From positions 1-59,768 of the forward strand of contig PALM01000023.1 of NCBI GenBank assembly GCA_002706365.1: 59,768 nucleotides of DNA. Direction: 5' to 3'. The translations under genes were made by a program, and so were the position numbers. The notes under the pieces were generated by a model. That model had not been told where the DNA came from and did not search any database. It was given only the letters and a program-made list of their open reading frames with translations. This DNA comes from Flavobacteriales bacterium. Lineage in GTDB: Bacteria; Bacteroidota; Bacteroidia; Flavobacteriales_E; Vicingaceae. How positions within the stretch are numbered: the first letter of the stretch is position 1; every line of letters begins with the position of its first letter. This document shows positions 24,507 to 32,906 of this stretch, in pieces.

Positions 24507-25934
24507 TTACTTGCCACTACCCTTAAGTACAATAAGTATCGTATAAATCAAAATCTTCACATCCACATAGAGCGACATATTCTCAATATAGATGATATCG
24601 TACTTCAGTCGCTCTACCATTTGGTCTACGTTTTCCGCATAACCGTACTTTACTTGTCCCCAAGAGGTGATTCCCGGACGAACCTTTAGAAGGTGATTGT
24701 AGTGAGAGGCTTTTTCTACGATCTTATCAATGTAGAACTGTCGCTCAGGGCGTGGACCTACCAATGACATATCACCAGTAAGTACGTTGAAAAATTGAGG
24801 AATCTCATCCAATCTTGTCTTACGCATGAATCTCCCGAACTTGGTAATTCTAGGGTCTTTTTCAGAAGATAATGCCGGACCGTGCTTTTCAGCATCGATA
24901 TACATGGATCTGAACTTATAGATATTGAATGGCTTGCCATGTATTCCTATACGCTCCTGTGCGAATATGATTGGGCCTGGAGTGGTGAACTTTACGATCA
25001 ATCCAACCACTATATAAACCGGAGAAAAGAGGATCAATACAAATAGAGATGCAGCAATATCTACCAATCTCTTGATAGTTTGCTGCCAGGGTGGCATGAT
25101 CTCTCTATTGATAATGATCAGAGGAGCACCAAAAATGGTCGACATCTTTACAGAGCCCGAAAGGATATCATACATATCCGGAATCACCTTAATGATCACA
25201 TTCAAACCTTCAAGCTCGGCTATAATTGCCTCTAGTTTTTGGTGTTCGAACGACTCAATGGCAATAATGGCCTCTTCAACCTCATTTTCCTCAACGATCT
25301 TTCTCAACTCATTGTAGTTACCCAGAAAAGGAAGTTTGTCTTCAAGTACATATTTCTCTCTTCGGTTAACCCTTACAAAGCCAATAAACTTGTTACCATA
25401 AGATTTCTTTTCGCCTTCAATCTCTTGGAAAAGCTCGAGCGCCTTTTCATTTGATCCAACAATAATGGTATTAAAGCCAATTTCTCTACTCTGAACCCTT
25501 TTAACAGTTCTATTGGTGAGTATGAATCGGAAGAAGTAGGTGAGAAAGAAATGAAAGAAAGAAATGTATAGATAAGAGAGATAGTAATCTCTGTATGTGT
25601 TTATGGCATCATCCAGTATGAAGATGAAAAAGAGGAATGTGCAACCAAGTAAGCTGGTAACAAAGGTTTGAATGAGTTCATTCAAACGTGATTTTCGATA
25701 TACATTCTTGTAAAATCCAGTGGATGCATAAAGTAGTATCCATCCTGCCGGGATCAGGATCAATCCCCAAAAGAAATTCTCATCGTAGTTAATGGGAATC
25801 TCATAGCCAAACTTGGTAGGTTCTAAATAGAGCTTTCTAAACCTGAAGAATAAGAACCAAGCGGTAGCCGCGGCGATGAAATCGAAGCCGATATATAGCA
25901 GAGTCTGCCTTCGCTTATTCATAGTACTAGCCAT
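24507..25934 (-). CDS. Polyprenyl glycosylphosphotransferase (exopolysaccharide-initiating sugar transferase)
   Basis: This 475-residue membrane enzyme transfers a sugar phosphate to a polyprenyl phosphate carrier, starting exopolysaccharide or O-antigen synthesis. It has four N-terminal transmembrane helices, a central CoA-binding-like domain (IIVGSNEKALELFQEIEG), a fifth helix and a C-terminal sugar transferase core with KFRSMYIDAEKHGP, TKFGRFMRKTRLDEIPQ and VGPRPERQFY. This is the WcaJ/EpsL class. The ATG overlaps the stop of the upstream lipoprotein by one base. The Gfo/Idh/MocA oxidoreductase upstream may act on a nucleotide sugar in the same pathway; no other capsule genes are nearby. 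Confidence 0.92.
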   Translation of the reverse strand: MASTMNKRRQTLLYIGFDFIAAATAWFLFFRFRKLYLEPTKFGYEIPINYDENFFWGLILIPAGWILLYASTGFYKNVYRKSRLNELIQTFVTSLLGCTFLFFIFILDDAINTYRDYYLSYLYISFFHFFLTYFFRFILTNRTVKRVQSREIGFNTIIVGSNEKALELFQEIEGEKKSYGNKFIGFVRVNRREKYVLEDKLPFLGNYNELRKIVEENEVEEAIIAIESFEHQKLEAIIAELEGLNVIIKVIPDMYDILSGSVKMSTIFGAPLIIINREIMPPWQQTIKRLVDIAASLFVLILFSPVYIVVGLIVKFTTPGPIIFAQERIGIHGKPFNIYKFRSMYIDAEKHGPALSSEKDPRITKFGRFMRKTRLDEIPQFFNVLTGDMSLVGPRPERQFYIDKIVEKASHYNHLLKVRPGITSWGQVKYGYAENVDQMVERLKYDIIYIENMSLYVDVKILIYTILIVLKGSGK

Positions 25935-26788
25935 CAGTAATTGATCAACTTCATGTTATCTATATACAATTCTGCATTATCATTTTTGGACTTTAATAAA
26001 CCAAACGCAATATTATAGTTTGCAGCGTTAAATAAAGTTGAAAATACATTGCTGAATTCTACGTATCCTTTATTCCAATCACTGCTTGCTCTGAAATTTA
26101 CTACGGAAAATTGCTGTGAACGGTTATTTGCATATATGCTTATAGCAAAATCATGGGTCGACTTATAGTCTAATTCCAGATATACAGCAGTTCCATTTCT
26201 AGGTATATCGCCAAAAGATGGAGTATATACTTCGGCGAATGATTTTCCTGGGGGTAAGAAAATGGCACCAGAAGCTAAACCTTCAAAAACCTTATTCTGA
26301 TCTGTAATCCTTACAATTCCAGTATCTCCGTTCGGGTTTTCTATCAAGTTAATTCCGCTTTCAAAATCTTCACCTGCCCATCCTTCATCAAAAATGGCAT
26401 CTGCTTTATACTCAACTACTACATTTGGTTCATAGACCACTTCTGGAATCAAATTAGTATCCAGGGTAAAGAATTCGTAGAAGGGGTAGATCTCTCTTTG
26501 ATTAGACAGGCCATTATTGAATATGCCGCCTCTTACTTTGATATTCACATTTCCCGTTTGAAGTATAGGCACAACTGTAGGAAGTTCAAAAGCACCGATC
26601 AACTGATCATTCACAAATACCCAAGCATCAGTGATATTATCTGAAGCTGAACCCTGGTTTGGGTTAGTAATGTTTACTGAAATATCGTCGATCTTTAGAT
26701 AAGCCGGAACAGTGGCCTCTATTTCATCTTTATTGCAGGAGAGAAGAAGTATAGAGCAGAAAAGTAGCAGGAGATAATGGTGCTTCAT
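25934..26788 (-). CDS. Lipoprotein of unknown function
   Basis: This is a protein of about 284 residues with a lipoprotein signal (MKHHYLLLLFCSILLLSCNK, lipobox LLSC). The mature part has an N-terminal Ig-like/beta region (YLKIDDISVNI, then a TDAWVFVND strand) and a C-terminal jelly-roll-like region near residues 150-284 (SGAIFLPPGKSFAEVYTPSF, ending AELYIDNMKLINY), which looks carbohydrate-binding-like. An ATG 24 bases further upstream would add a non-signal tail, so 26788 is preferred. The stop codon overlaps the sugar-transferase start (TGATG). A role at the cell surface linked to polysaccharide is inferred from context only. Confidence 0.8.
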   Translation of the reverse strand: MKHHYLLLLFCSILLLSCNKDEIEATVPAYLKIDDISVNITNPNQGSASDNITDAWVFVNDQLIGAFELPTVVPILQTGNVNIKVRGGIFNNGLSNQREIYPFYEFFTLDTNLIPEVVYEPNVVVEYKADAIFDEGWAGEDFESGINLIENPNGDTGIVRITDQNKVFEGLASGAIFLPPGKSFAEVYTPSFGDIPRNGTAVYLELDYKSTHDFAISIYANNRSQQFSVVNFRASSDWNKGYVEFSNVFSTLFNAANYNIAFGLLKSKNDNAELYIDNMKLINY

Positions 26789-26836
26789 GCTTGGTTGATC
26801 AATAAGAGGCAACGCCTAAATTGATTAAATATTGTC

Positions 26837-27823
26837 CTAAACTAGGTTTTCTTGAGCAAATTCTAACTTTTCTATGATCTTATGTGCGATGTCCAATGCA
26901 TTATAACCATCGTGAATAGTCACCTCTGGTGTGCTATCGTTCTCAATGGCACTGGCAAATGCCGTTAACTCATCTTTGATGGCATTGTTGGGTTCTACAT
27001 TGGGCTTTTCAAAGTAGATCTCTTTTTGTCCTTTATTTTCTCCAAGGTCAATAGTCACGGACAATGGATCTGCTTCACCTTCAACTGTAGACATGCGAAC
27101 TACTTCTGATTCTTTTTCTAAGAAATCTACAGAGAGGTAGGCATCTTTTTGAAAGATGCGTGTCTTACGCATGTTCTTCAATGAAATTCTACTGGCGGTA
27201 AGGTTCGCTACACAACCATTATCGAACTCGATTCTGGCATTGGTAATATCTGGTTGATCACTTACAACAGCTACACCACTGGCAGAAATCCTTCTCACAT
27301 TACTCTTGACAATACTCAGCACTATATCAAGATCGTGGATCATAAGGTCTAGAATTACAGAAACGTCAGTTCCTCTTGGGTTGAACTGAGCCAATCTGTG
27401 TGTCTCGATGAACATAGGGTGCTTAATGAACGGACGAGTAGCGATGAATGCAGGATTGTAACGTTCTACATGCCCAACTTGCACTTTCACATTGGCTTCT
27501 TCTGCGAGTGTAATAAGCTGTTTGGCCTCTTCAACTGTATTGGTAATTGGCTTTTCTATGAAGATATGCCTTGAGTTTCTGATGGCTTTCACAGCGCAAT
27601 CAAAATGCGATAGAGTAGGAGTAACGATGTCTACAACCTCTACTTCATCAATCAGATCATCGATATTATCAAAGGCTTTAACACCAAACTCTTCAGCTAC
27701 CTTTGCAGCAGCTTCTGGATTCGGATCATAGAAGCCAACCAATTCATATGCCGGAATCTCTTTGATTAACTTGATATGGATCTTACCCAAATGACCGGCT
27801 CCTAATACTCCTATTTTAAGCAT
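26837..27823 (-). CDS. Gfo/Idh/MocA family oxidoreductase
   Basis: This 328-residue NAD(P)-dependent oxidoreductase has the Rossmann motif VLGAGHLGKIHIKLI, the signature EKPITNTVEEAKQL with the catalytic Lys, and VGHVERYNPA. Family members reduce or oxidise sugars, nucleotide sugars, inositols or biliverdin; the substrate is not predictable. It lies upstream of the lipoprotein and sugar-transferase genes on the same strand with a 48-base gap, so a polysaccharide-related substrate is a reasonable inference. Confidence 0.9.
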   Translation of the reverse strand: MLKIGVLGAGHLGKIHIKLIKEIPAYELVGFYDPNPEAAAKVAEEFGVKAFDNIDDLIDEVEVVDIVTPTLSHFDCAVKAIRNSRHIFIEKPITNTVEEAKQLITLAEEANVKVQVGHVERYNPAFIATRPFIKHPMFIETHRLAQFNPRGTDVSVILDLMIHDLDIVLSIVKSNVRRISASGVAVVSDQPDITNARIEFDNGCVANLTASRISLKNMRKTRIFQKDAYLSVDFLEKESEVVRMSTVEGEADPLSVTIDLGENKGQKEIYFEKPNVEPNNAIKDELTAFASAIENDSTPEVTIHDGYNALDIAHKIIEKLEFAQENLV

Positions 27824-27961
27824 GCTAATTTTTTTTCAAAAATAAGTCAATCAATTGCTTTAGAAGGATAAAGAGGTCATTCTGTTGTTAACATCCACTT
27901 ATTGAAAAAGCCGTATATTTTAAAAAGCCATTCAGCTTAATACTTTCGTTCCTTTGTAGCG

Positions 27962-28612
27962 ATGATGGATAATTACAAACATAAAGGCCTGCGCAAGAAA
28001 CTAATTGAACTATTGCGCGAGAAAGGCATTGAGAATGAGAGGGTTTTGGATGCAATAAACGCTGTTCCAAGACATCTCTTCATGGATAATGCATTTATCA
28101 ATTTTGCATATAAGGATCAGGCTTTTCCTATTGGAGCAGATCAAACCATATCTCAACCATATACAGTTGCCTTCCAATCTCATCTACTAGAAGTCAAAGG
28201 AGGAGAAAAAGTACTTGAAATTGGAACCGGGAGTGGTTATCAAGCTGCGGTCTTGTTAGAGCTAGGAGTTAAAGTCTTCAGTATTGAACGCCATAGATCC
28301 TTGCATAAGAAATCCAAACAAAAATTGGAAGAGCTGGGATATAAGGGAAGGTTTTTCTTTGGTGATGGATTTGAGGGTTTACCCACTTTCGCTCCCTTTG
28401 ATCGCATTATTATCACAGCAGCAGCTCCGAGAATTCCGGAAAAGCTAATCGAACAACTTAAAGTCGGCGGATACTTAGTGATTCCATTGGGTAAAGGGGA
28501 GAGTCAACAAATGCTTAGATTGCATAAAAAAGCCGAAGGTGAGATTGAAGAAGAAAAGTTCGGACAATTCAGCTTTGTCCCCATGCTCGAGAATAAATCT
28601 TTCAGCAGCTGA
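27962..28612 (+). CDS. pcm: Protein-L-isoaspartate O-methyltransferase
   Basis: This 216-residue SAM-dependent methyltransferase repairs isoaspartyl residues in aged proteins. It shows the family order: AINAVPRHLFMDNAF, DQTISQPYTVAF, the SAM motif VLEIGTGSGYQAAVL, GDGFEGLPTFAPFDRIIITAAA and GGYLVIPLGKGESQ. The length is typical. A TACTTTCG box lies about 13 bases before the ATG and may be its -7 element. It diverges from the oxidoreductase gene and precedes an outer-membrane protein gene. Confidence 0.95.
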   Translation: MMDNYKHKGLRKKLIELLREKGIENERVLDAINAVPRHLFMDNAFINFAYKDQAFPIGADQTISQPYTVAFQSHLLEVKGGEKVLEIGTGSGYQAAVLLELGVKVFSIERHRSLHKKSKQKLEELGYKGRFFFGDGFEGLPTFAPFDRIIITAAAPRIPEKLIEQLKVGGYLVIPLGKGESQQMLRLHKKAEGEIEEEKFGQFSFVPMLENKSFSS

Positions 28613-28666
28613 GCAATAAGTCGAATTTATTTCAGTTTTTTTGGCAAGCTAACAAATCCCAAATTC

Positions 28667-29443
28667 ATGAAAAGCAGAATAATCACTCTATTAAGCCTCT
28701 TCATTTTCTTTAGCACACAAGCCATAGCTCAGGAAGAGAGCAATGAACAATCATCAGAAAACAGTCAGCGCCATGAAGATATGCCTGTGCAAGGTGATGT
28801 GGGAACCACATTGTTGCTAAGCGGACTAATTGATAATATACAGTTGAGTTCTCCAGATGTGGAATTGGGTCAGAACATCCTTTTCGTTCGTTATTATTTG
28901 GAGGATGATCTAGTAGTGCGATTGGGATTTGGGGTAGATCTGAATAGCTATGGGAGAGAAACCGCAGATAGTGTTGGACTCTCACTTTTGAGAACTGATT
29001 CTAGCACATCTCGCTTCACTTTGAATATTTCTACTGGTATAGAGAAGCACTTGAGTAGTTCAAATCGAATGGACCCATATATCTTTTCTCAACTGAATTT
29101 CACTTTTGTAGGCAAAGAGAATACAGACATAGTTCAAAGTCAGACCTTCTCTGCGGGAACTGCTCGTTCGAACCGCACCATTAAGAAAGATGGTGGAATA
29201 GGTATTGGCTTAGTTTTAGGAGGTGGTATGAACTACTTCATCGCTCCTAGATTTAGCTTGGGAACAGAACTTGGTTTGGTATTGCAATATTCAAGTATAG
29301 GTGGTACCATTAGCGATAATACGATCTTCACTTCAATAGGTGGCGGTACTACTTCGGATTTCAACCGTTCAGAGGATCAAGTTCAGACCACTGAAATTGA
29401 TGTGCAGACCAATGCGCTCATCAATATTTCTTACTTCTTCTAG
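28667..29443 (+). CDS. Outer-membrane beta-barrel protein
   Basis: This 258-residue protein has a signal peptide (cleavage near STQAIAQ), an acidic, Gln/Ser-rich N-terminal linker (EESNEQSSENSQRHED) and a predicted eight-stranded barrel with alternating hydrophobic residues and glycine-rich turns, ending in the aromatic NALINISYFF. It belongs to the broad Bacteroidota OmpA/PorT-like barrel group; no ligand or function can be assigned. Confidence 0.8.
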   Translation: MKSRIITLLSLFIFFSTQAIAQEESNEQSSENSQRHEDMPVQGDVGTTLLLSGLIDNIQLSSPDVELGQNILFVRYYLEDDLVVRLGFGVDLNSYGRETADSVGLSLLRTDSSTSRFTLNISTGIEKHLSSSNRMDPYIFSQLNFTFVGKENTDIVQSQTFSAGTARSNRTIKKDGGIGIGLVLGGGMNYFIAPRFSLGTELGLVLQYSSIGGTISDNTIFTSIGGGTTSDFNRSEDQVQTTEIDVQTNALINISYFF

Positions 29444-29473
29444 AACACTTAAAACATTACCTCTCTTTAGGCG

Positions 29474-29481
29474 TACCTTTG
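29474..29481 (+). promoter_or_regulatory. TAnnTTTG -7 box before the choice-of-anchor B gene
   Basis: TACCTTTG lies 4 bases before ATG 29486, which implies a leaderless or nearly leaderless mRNA. No good -33 TTG is visible. Confidence 0.6.
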
Positions 29482-29485
29482 CAGG

Positions 29486-31849
29486 ATGACCCTTATGAAG
29501 AACTTCCTGCTATTATCATTTTTATTGATAGTGAGCCTCGCTTTAAATGCGCAAGGACGCCTCAATGTAGATTCTATCTCGAGCTACAAATTTCCTAATG
29601 CTTCTTTTCCAAACACCAATGAGGTTTGGGGCCATGTAGATACAAATGGTACCGAGTATGCCTTAGTATGTAGAAGGAATGGTTTTTCGGTTATAAGCCT
29701 GGCAGATCCCGCCAACCCTCAACTGATATATTCAGATACTTCAGCAAGCACGCTTTGGCGCGATGTGAAAAGCTATAAAGGCTACGCATATGTGGTGAAT
29801 GAAGATCGCGGTGGCTTAGAGATCTTCGATCTGAATGGCTTGCCAGACACTGTAAGGAAAATAAACTCATACGGGGGGAGCAATTTTCCTCTACAAAGAG
29901 CTCATAACCTCTACATAGATTCAAATGGAGTTGCTTATATCTTTGGAAGCAACAACAACTTTCCAAATTCTGCAGGTACCATATTTCTCGATCTAGATAC
30001 CGACCCAGAGAATCCTATCGAACTTGGAAATTATGATTCACTCTATCTTCATGATGGCTATGTGCGCGATGATACATTGTATGGAGGTGCAGTGAATAAT
30101 GGAAAGCTTATAATTCTTGATGTTAGTGACAAGCAGAATCCTGTTTTCCTAGGTGCAGTCACAACACCATCTGCTTTTACACATAATGTATGGCTGTCAG
30201 AAGATGGCAATACAGCCTTTACTACAGATGAGGTATCTGGTGGATTTATCACTGCTTATGATGTGACAGATCCAGCTTTGATACAGGAAAGAGACCGCAT
30301 TCGAAGCAGGAATACTTCTACCGTAATTCCGCATAATACCCACGTGCTAGATAACTTCTTGGTTACTTCATATTATACTGCTGGTGTTAGCATTGTAGAT
30401 GCTACAAATCCAGACATGTTGATTGAAACGGGATATTTTGATACTTCACCAAATTTCAGCGGATCTGGTTTCAACGGAAATTGGGGAGCATATCCTTTCT
30501 TGCCCTCTGGCTTATTACTTGTCACAGATATGCAAGAAGGCTTAGTGGTGCTTCGCCCCAACTATAAAGGAGCCTCTTTTCTTGAAGTATTTGTAAGAGA
30601 TTGTAATGGAACTGCCATTACTTCTGCATCTGTTTCTTTAGGTGGCAACCTAAATGATACCACTAATTTGATCGGTTTGGTTGAATTTGGTGCATTGATC
30701 GAAGGAAAGTTTGATCTGGAAGTCAAAGCCCCGGGATACTATACTCAGATTATCGAAGATGTAGATATGATCCCTGGCCAAAAAGGTAGATTAGGGGTAT
30801 TTCTTAGAGATAGCAATAGTGTTTTCAGTTTGTCTGTAACAGATCTTCAGCAAAACGCATTAGCAGGAGCTGTGCTTTCTCTTGAGAATGAAGATACCTT
30901 GATCAATCTCACTACAGATCTGTCGGGCAATGTAGATGTTGCCAATATTGATTATGGTGATTTTGAAGTGCGAGTAGGGAAGTGGGGATATAAAACCCAA
31001 TGCATTCAAAACGTTTCTTTCAATTGCAATAATGAAGCTGAGGTTTTTGCTCTTGAAGAGGGTATAGAAGACAATTTTGAGCTGGATCTTGGTTGGACAG
31101 TTAGCGGTTCAGATTCATTGGGAGCATGGGTTATAGGAGACCCAATCCCTACTATTGATGGAGTTCGTTTGGCAAATCCACCTATAGATTCCTATGACGA
31201 CTGCGGCGAATTTGCGATAATGACTGGTAATGGAGTAGGATCGGCAGATGCTTTTGATGTGGATTCTAATAGCTTTTTAAAGTCGCCAAAGCTCGACCTA
31301 AGTGGTTTTATTGAGCCATATTTGGTCTTTTACAGATGGTATTATAATGGTGGTGTGAAAGATGACCAGTTTGTGATAAGCTTTATCGATACTAGTGGAA
31401 ATAAGCAATGGATCGATGTGATCAAGCATGATACTGAACATGCCAACTGGATACTTGAGAATATTAAAGTATCTGATCATATTTCACCTCTAGCATTGGA
31501 TTATATTCAGTTTGAAGCCAGCGATAAGGGAAGTCAAAGTATCGTAGAGGCTGCTATCGATCAATTCTTTGTTTCTGAAGGTGAATTTGTGGGTCTAAGT
31601 GAAGTAGAAGCTGATAATGCTTTCAAAATCTATCCTAATCCATTCAATTCTTCCTTGAACATTGAAATAGAGAATGATGATTACCTACAGGCAGAACTAT
31701 ATGATGTTTCTGCGAGAAGGTTAGCGAGCATGGATCTAAGAATAGGATTGAATACGCTTGAACTGCCCACTTTGCCGAAAGGAATTTATCTGATTCGTAT
31801 AATTAAAGCGGATGGTAGTGTGATGCAGCAGAAGCTATTCAGACAGTAA
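29486..31849 (+). CDS. Choice-of-anchor B family T9SS-secreted protein
   Basis: This 787-residue protein has a signal peptide (to about LALNAQ) and a choice-of-anchor B domain with propeller-like repeats (residues 25-370, for example SVISLADPANPQLIYSD and HNVWLSEDGNTAFTTDEV). Two carboxypeptidase-regulatory-like modules (about 370-520), a region of jelly-roll type (about 530-700) and a C-terminal type A T9SS sorting domain (FKIYPNPFNSSLN, YDVSARRL, GIYLIRIIKADG, KLFRQ) follow. It is predicted to be exported by T9SS to the surface or medium. An in-frame ATG at 29495 (MKNF) is an alternative start. The molecular role is unknown. Confidence 0.9.
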   Translation: MTLMKNFLLLSFLLIVSLALNAQGRLNVDSISSYKFPNASFPNTNEVWGHVDTNGTEYALVCRRNGFSVISLADPANPQLIYSDTSASTLWRDVKSYKGYAYVVNEDRGGLEIFDLNGLPDTVRKINSYGGSNFPLQRAHNLYIDSNGVAYIFGSNNNFPNSAGTIFLDLDTDPENPIELGNYDSLYLHDGYVRDDTLYGGAVNNGKLIILDVSDKQNPVFLGAVTTPSAFTHNVWLSEDGNTAFTTDEVSGGFITAYDVTDPALIQERDRIRSRNTSTVIPHNTHVLDNFLVTSYYTAGVSIVDATNPDMLIETGYFDTSPNFSGSGFNGNWGAYPFLPSGLLLVTDMQEGLVVLRPNYKGASFLEVFVRDCNGTAITSASVSLGGNLNDTTNLIGLVEFGALIEGKFDLEVKAPGYYTQIIEDVDMIPGQKGRLGVFLRDSNSVFSLSVTDLQQNALAGAVLSLENEDTLINLTTDLSGNVDVANIDYGDFEVRVGKWGYKTQCIQNVSFNCNNEAEVFALEEGIEDNFELDLGWTVSGSDSLGAWVIGDPIPTIDGVRLANPPIDSYDDCGEFAIMTGNGVGSADAFDVDSNSFLKSPKLDLSGFIEPYLVFYRWYYNGGVKDDQFVISFIDTSGNKQWIDVIKHDTEHANWILENIKVSDHISPLALDYIQFEASDKGSQSIVEAAIDQFFVSEGEFVGLSEVEADNAFKIYPNPFNSSLNIEIENDDYLQAELYDVSARRLASMDLRIGLNTLELPTLPKGIYLIRIIKADGSVMQQKLFRQ

Positions 31850-31854
31850 ATTGA

Positions 31855-31989
31855 TCAGCAACTAATAAACTGCGTAGCTCCGAAGAAGACTGCTAACCAG
31901 ATCAATCCTTTGATCAGGAAGAAGAGAAAACCTGCTAATCCAAGACCTTTTAACCAACTCTTGAAATTCTTTTCCTTTTTGTCTGTCAT
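31855..31989 (-). CDS. Small membrane protein coupled to the DnaQ-like exonuclease
   Basis: This ORF encodes 44 residues: a short basic cytoplasmic N-terminus (MTDKKEKNFKSWLKGLG), one long hydrophobic helix rich in Phe and Leu (LAGFLFFLIKGLIWLAVFF) and the short tail GATQFISC. Its ATG overlaps the exonuclease stop as ATGA (31986-31989), a classic coupling arrangement, and its TGA lies 5 bases from the convergent T9SS gene stop. The basic amphipathic start and the coupling make it a credible gene. Function is unknown. Confidence 0.72.
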   Translation of the reverse strand: MTDKKEKNFKSWLKGLGLAGFLFFLIKGLIWLAVFFGATQFISC

Positions 31990-32543
31990 GGACGCCTACG
32001 GTATTTCTCAATCTTGCTGAAGCTCGATTGTTGATCCCTTTCCAATAACTGCTTAAAAAGTTCTACTGTCGCCTGTGCATCTCCCTTTGCGCTATGTCGG
32101 CCATTCAATGGAATTTCCAAGGATTTGCACAATTTTCCCAAGCCATAAGCCGGAGCTTCGGGAATCAAGCTTTCACTAAGCTGCAATGTGCATAAACGTT
32201 CTCGCTTATAATCTTGTCCGATCGATGCATACTCCATTTGAAAGAAACTGTAATCGAATTTCACATTGTGAGCAACAAAACAACTGTTTCTTGTGATTTG
32301 ATCAACCTCATGGGCTATATCCCTGAATAAAGGAGCCTCAGCAGCCATTTTATTGTCGATTCCTGTTAGTTTCTGCACAAATGGAGGAATCTTCATCTCG
32401 GGATTCACCAATGAGTGAAATTCATCTACTATTTGAATACCGTCGAATTTGTAGATCGCAATCTCAGTGATTCTCCCAATCTTGCTATTGCCTCCTGTGG
32501 CTTCTATGTCGATAATGGAATACAACACTGCAAAATTACACAT
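31986..32543 (-). CDS. DnaQ-like 3'-5' exonuclease (DEDDh)
   Basis: This 185-residue protein is a single exonuclease domain. Exo I is YSIIDIEATGGN with the Asp/Glu pair, Exo II is CFVAHNVKFDYSFF, and Exo III is NGRHSAKGDAQAT with the DEDDh His and final Asp. Such stand-alone domains act as proofreading subunits (epsilon-like) or as exonucleases in repair or RNA turnover; there is no polymerase or GIY-YIG extension. The start is the first ATG in the frame. Translation is coupled to the 44-residue membrane protein through ATGA. Confidence 0.93.
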   Translation of the reverse strand: MCNFAVLYSIIDIEATGGNSKIGRITEIAIYKFDGIQIVDEFHSLVNPEMKIPPFVQKLTGIDNKMAAEAPLFRDIAHEVDQITRNSCFVAHNVKFDYSFFQMEYASIGQDYKRERLCTLQLSESLIPEAPAYGLGKLCKSLEIPLNGRHSAKGDAQATVELFKQLLERDQQSSFSKIEKYRRRP

Positions 32544-32610
32544 AGAATGAATTGAAATGGGAAGGGCTTCTTTCTGAATTATCTTATCTTAGGCCTAATA
32601 AACTAGCATT

Positions 32611-32892
32611 ATGGCCAACAAAAGAGATCTAAAGAAAGAGATTAAGAAAGCAACCGACAGTTTGATCGAAGATGCCTTCTATCAAACCTTGGATGCAGCT
32701 GAAAAGGAAGCGAAGAAAATGGACGATCTCATCGACAAGATCGTAGACGAAAGATTCGATTTGATCAATAAGATCAATCAATATCCGCTTAATGAAAAGG
32801 CAGATAAGGTGAAAGCTCATTTCAATGATGTGAAGAAAGAGCTCGATAAAATGGTAGATGATTATACCAAGAAGATCGGTAAGGTCGACTGA
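32611..32892 (+). CDS. Small helical coiled-coil protein of unknown function
   Basis: This 93-residue highly charged protein (many Lys and Asp/Glu) is predicted to be almost entirely helical with coiled-coil character, for example KRDLKKEIKKATDSLIEDAF and AEKEAKKMDDLIDKIVDERF. It has no signal sequence and no Cys. It precedes the Nramp-like transporter by 14 bases on the same strand, so the two probably share a transcript. I do not recognise a family. Confidence 0.75.
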   Translation: MANKRDLKKEIKKATDSLIEDAFYQTLDAAEKEAKKMDDLIDKIVDERFDLINKINQYPLNEKADKVKAHFNDVKKELDKMVDDYTKKIGKVD

Positions 32893-32906
32893 TCTCTGAA
32901 TTCCTT

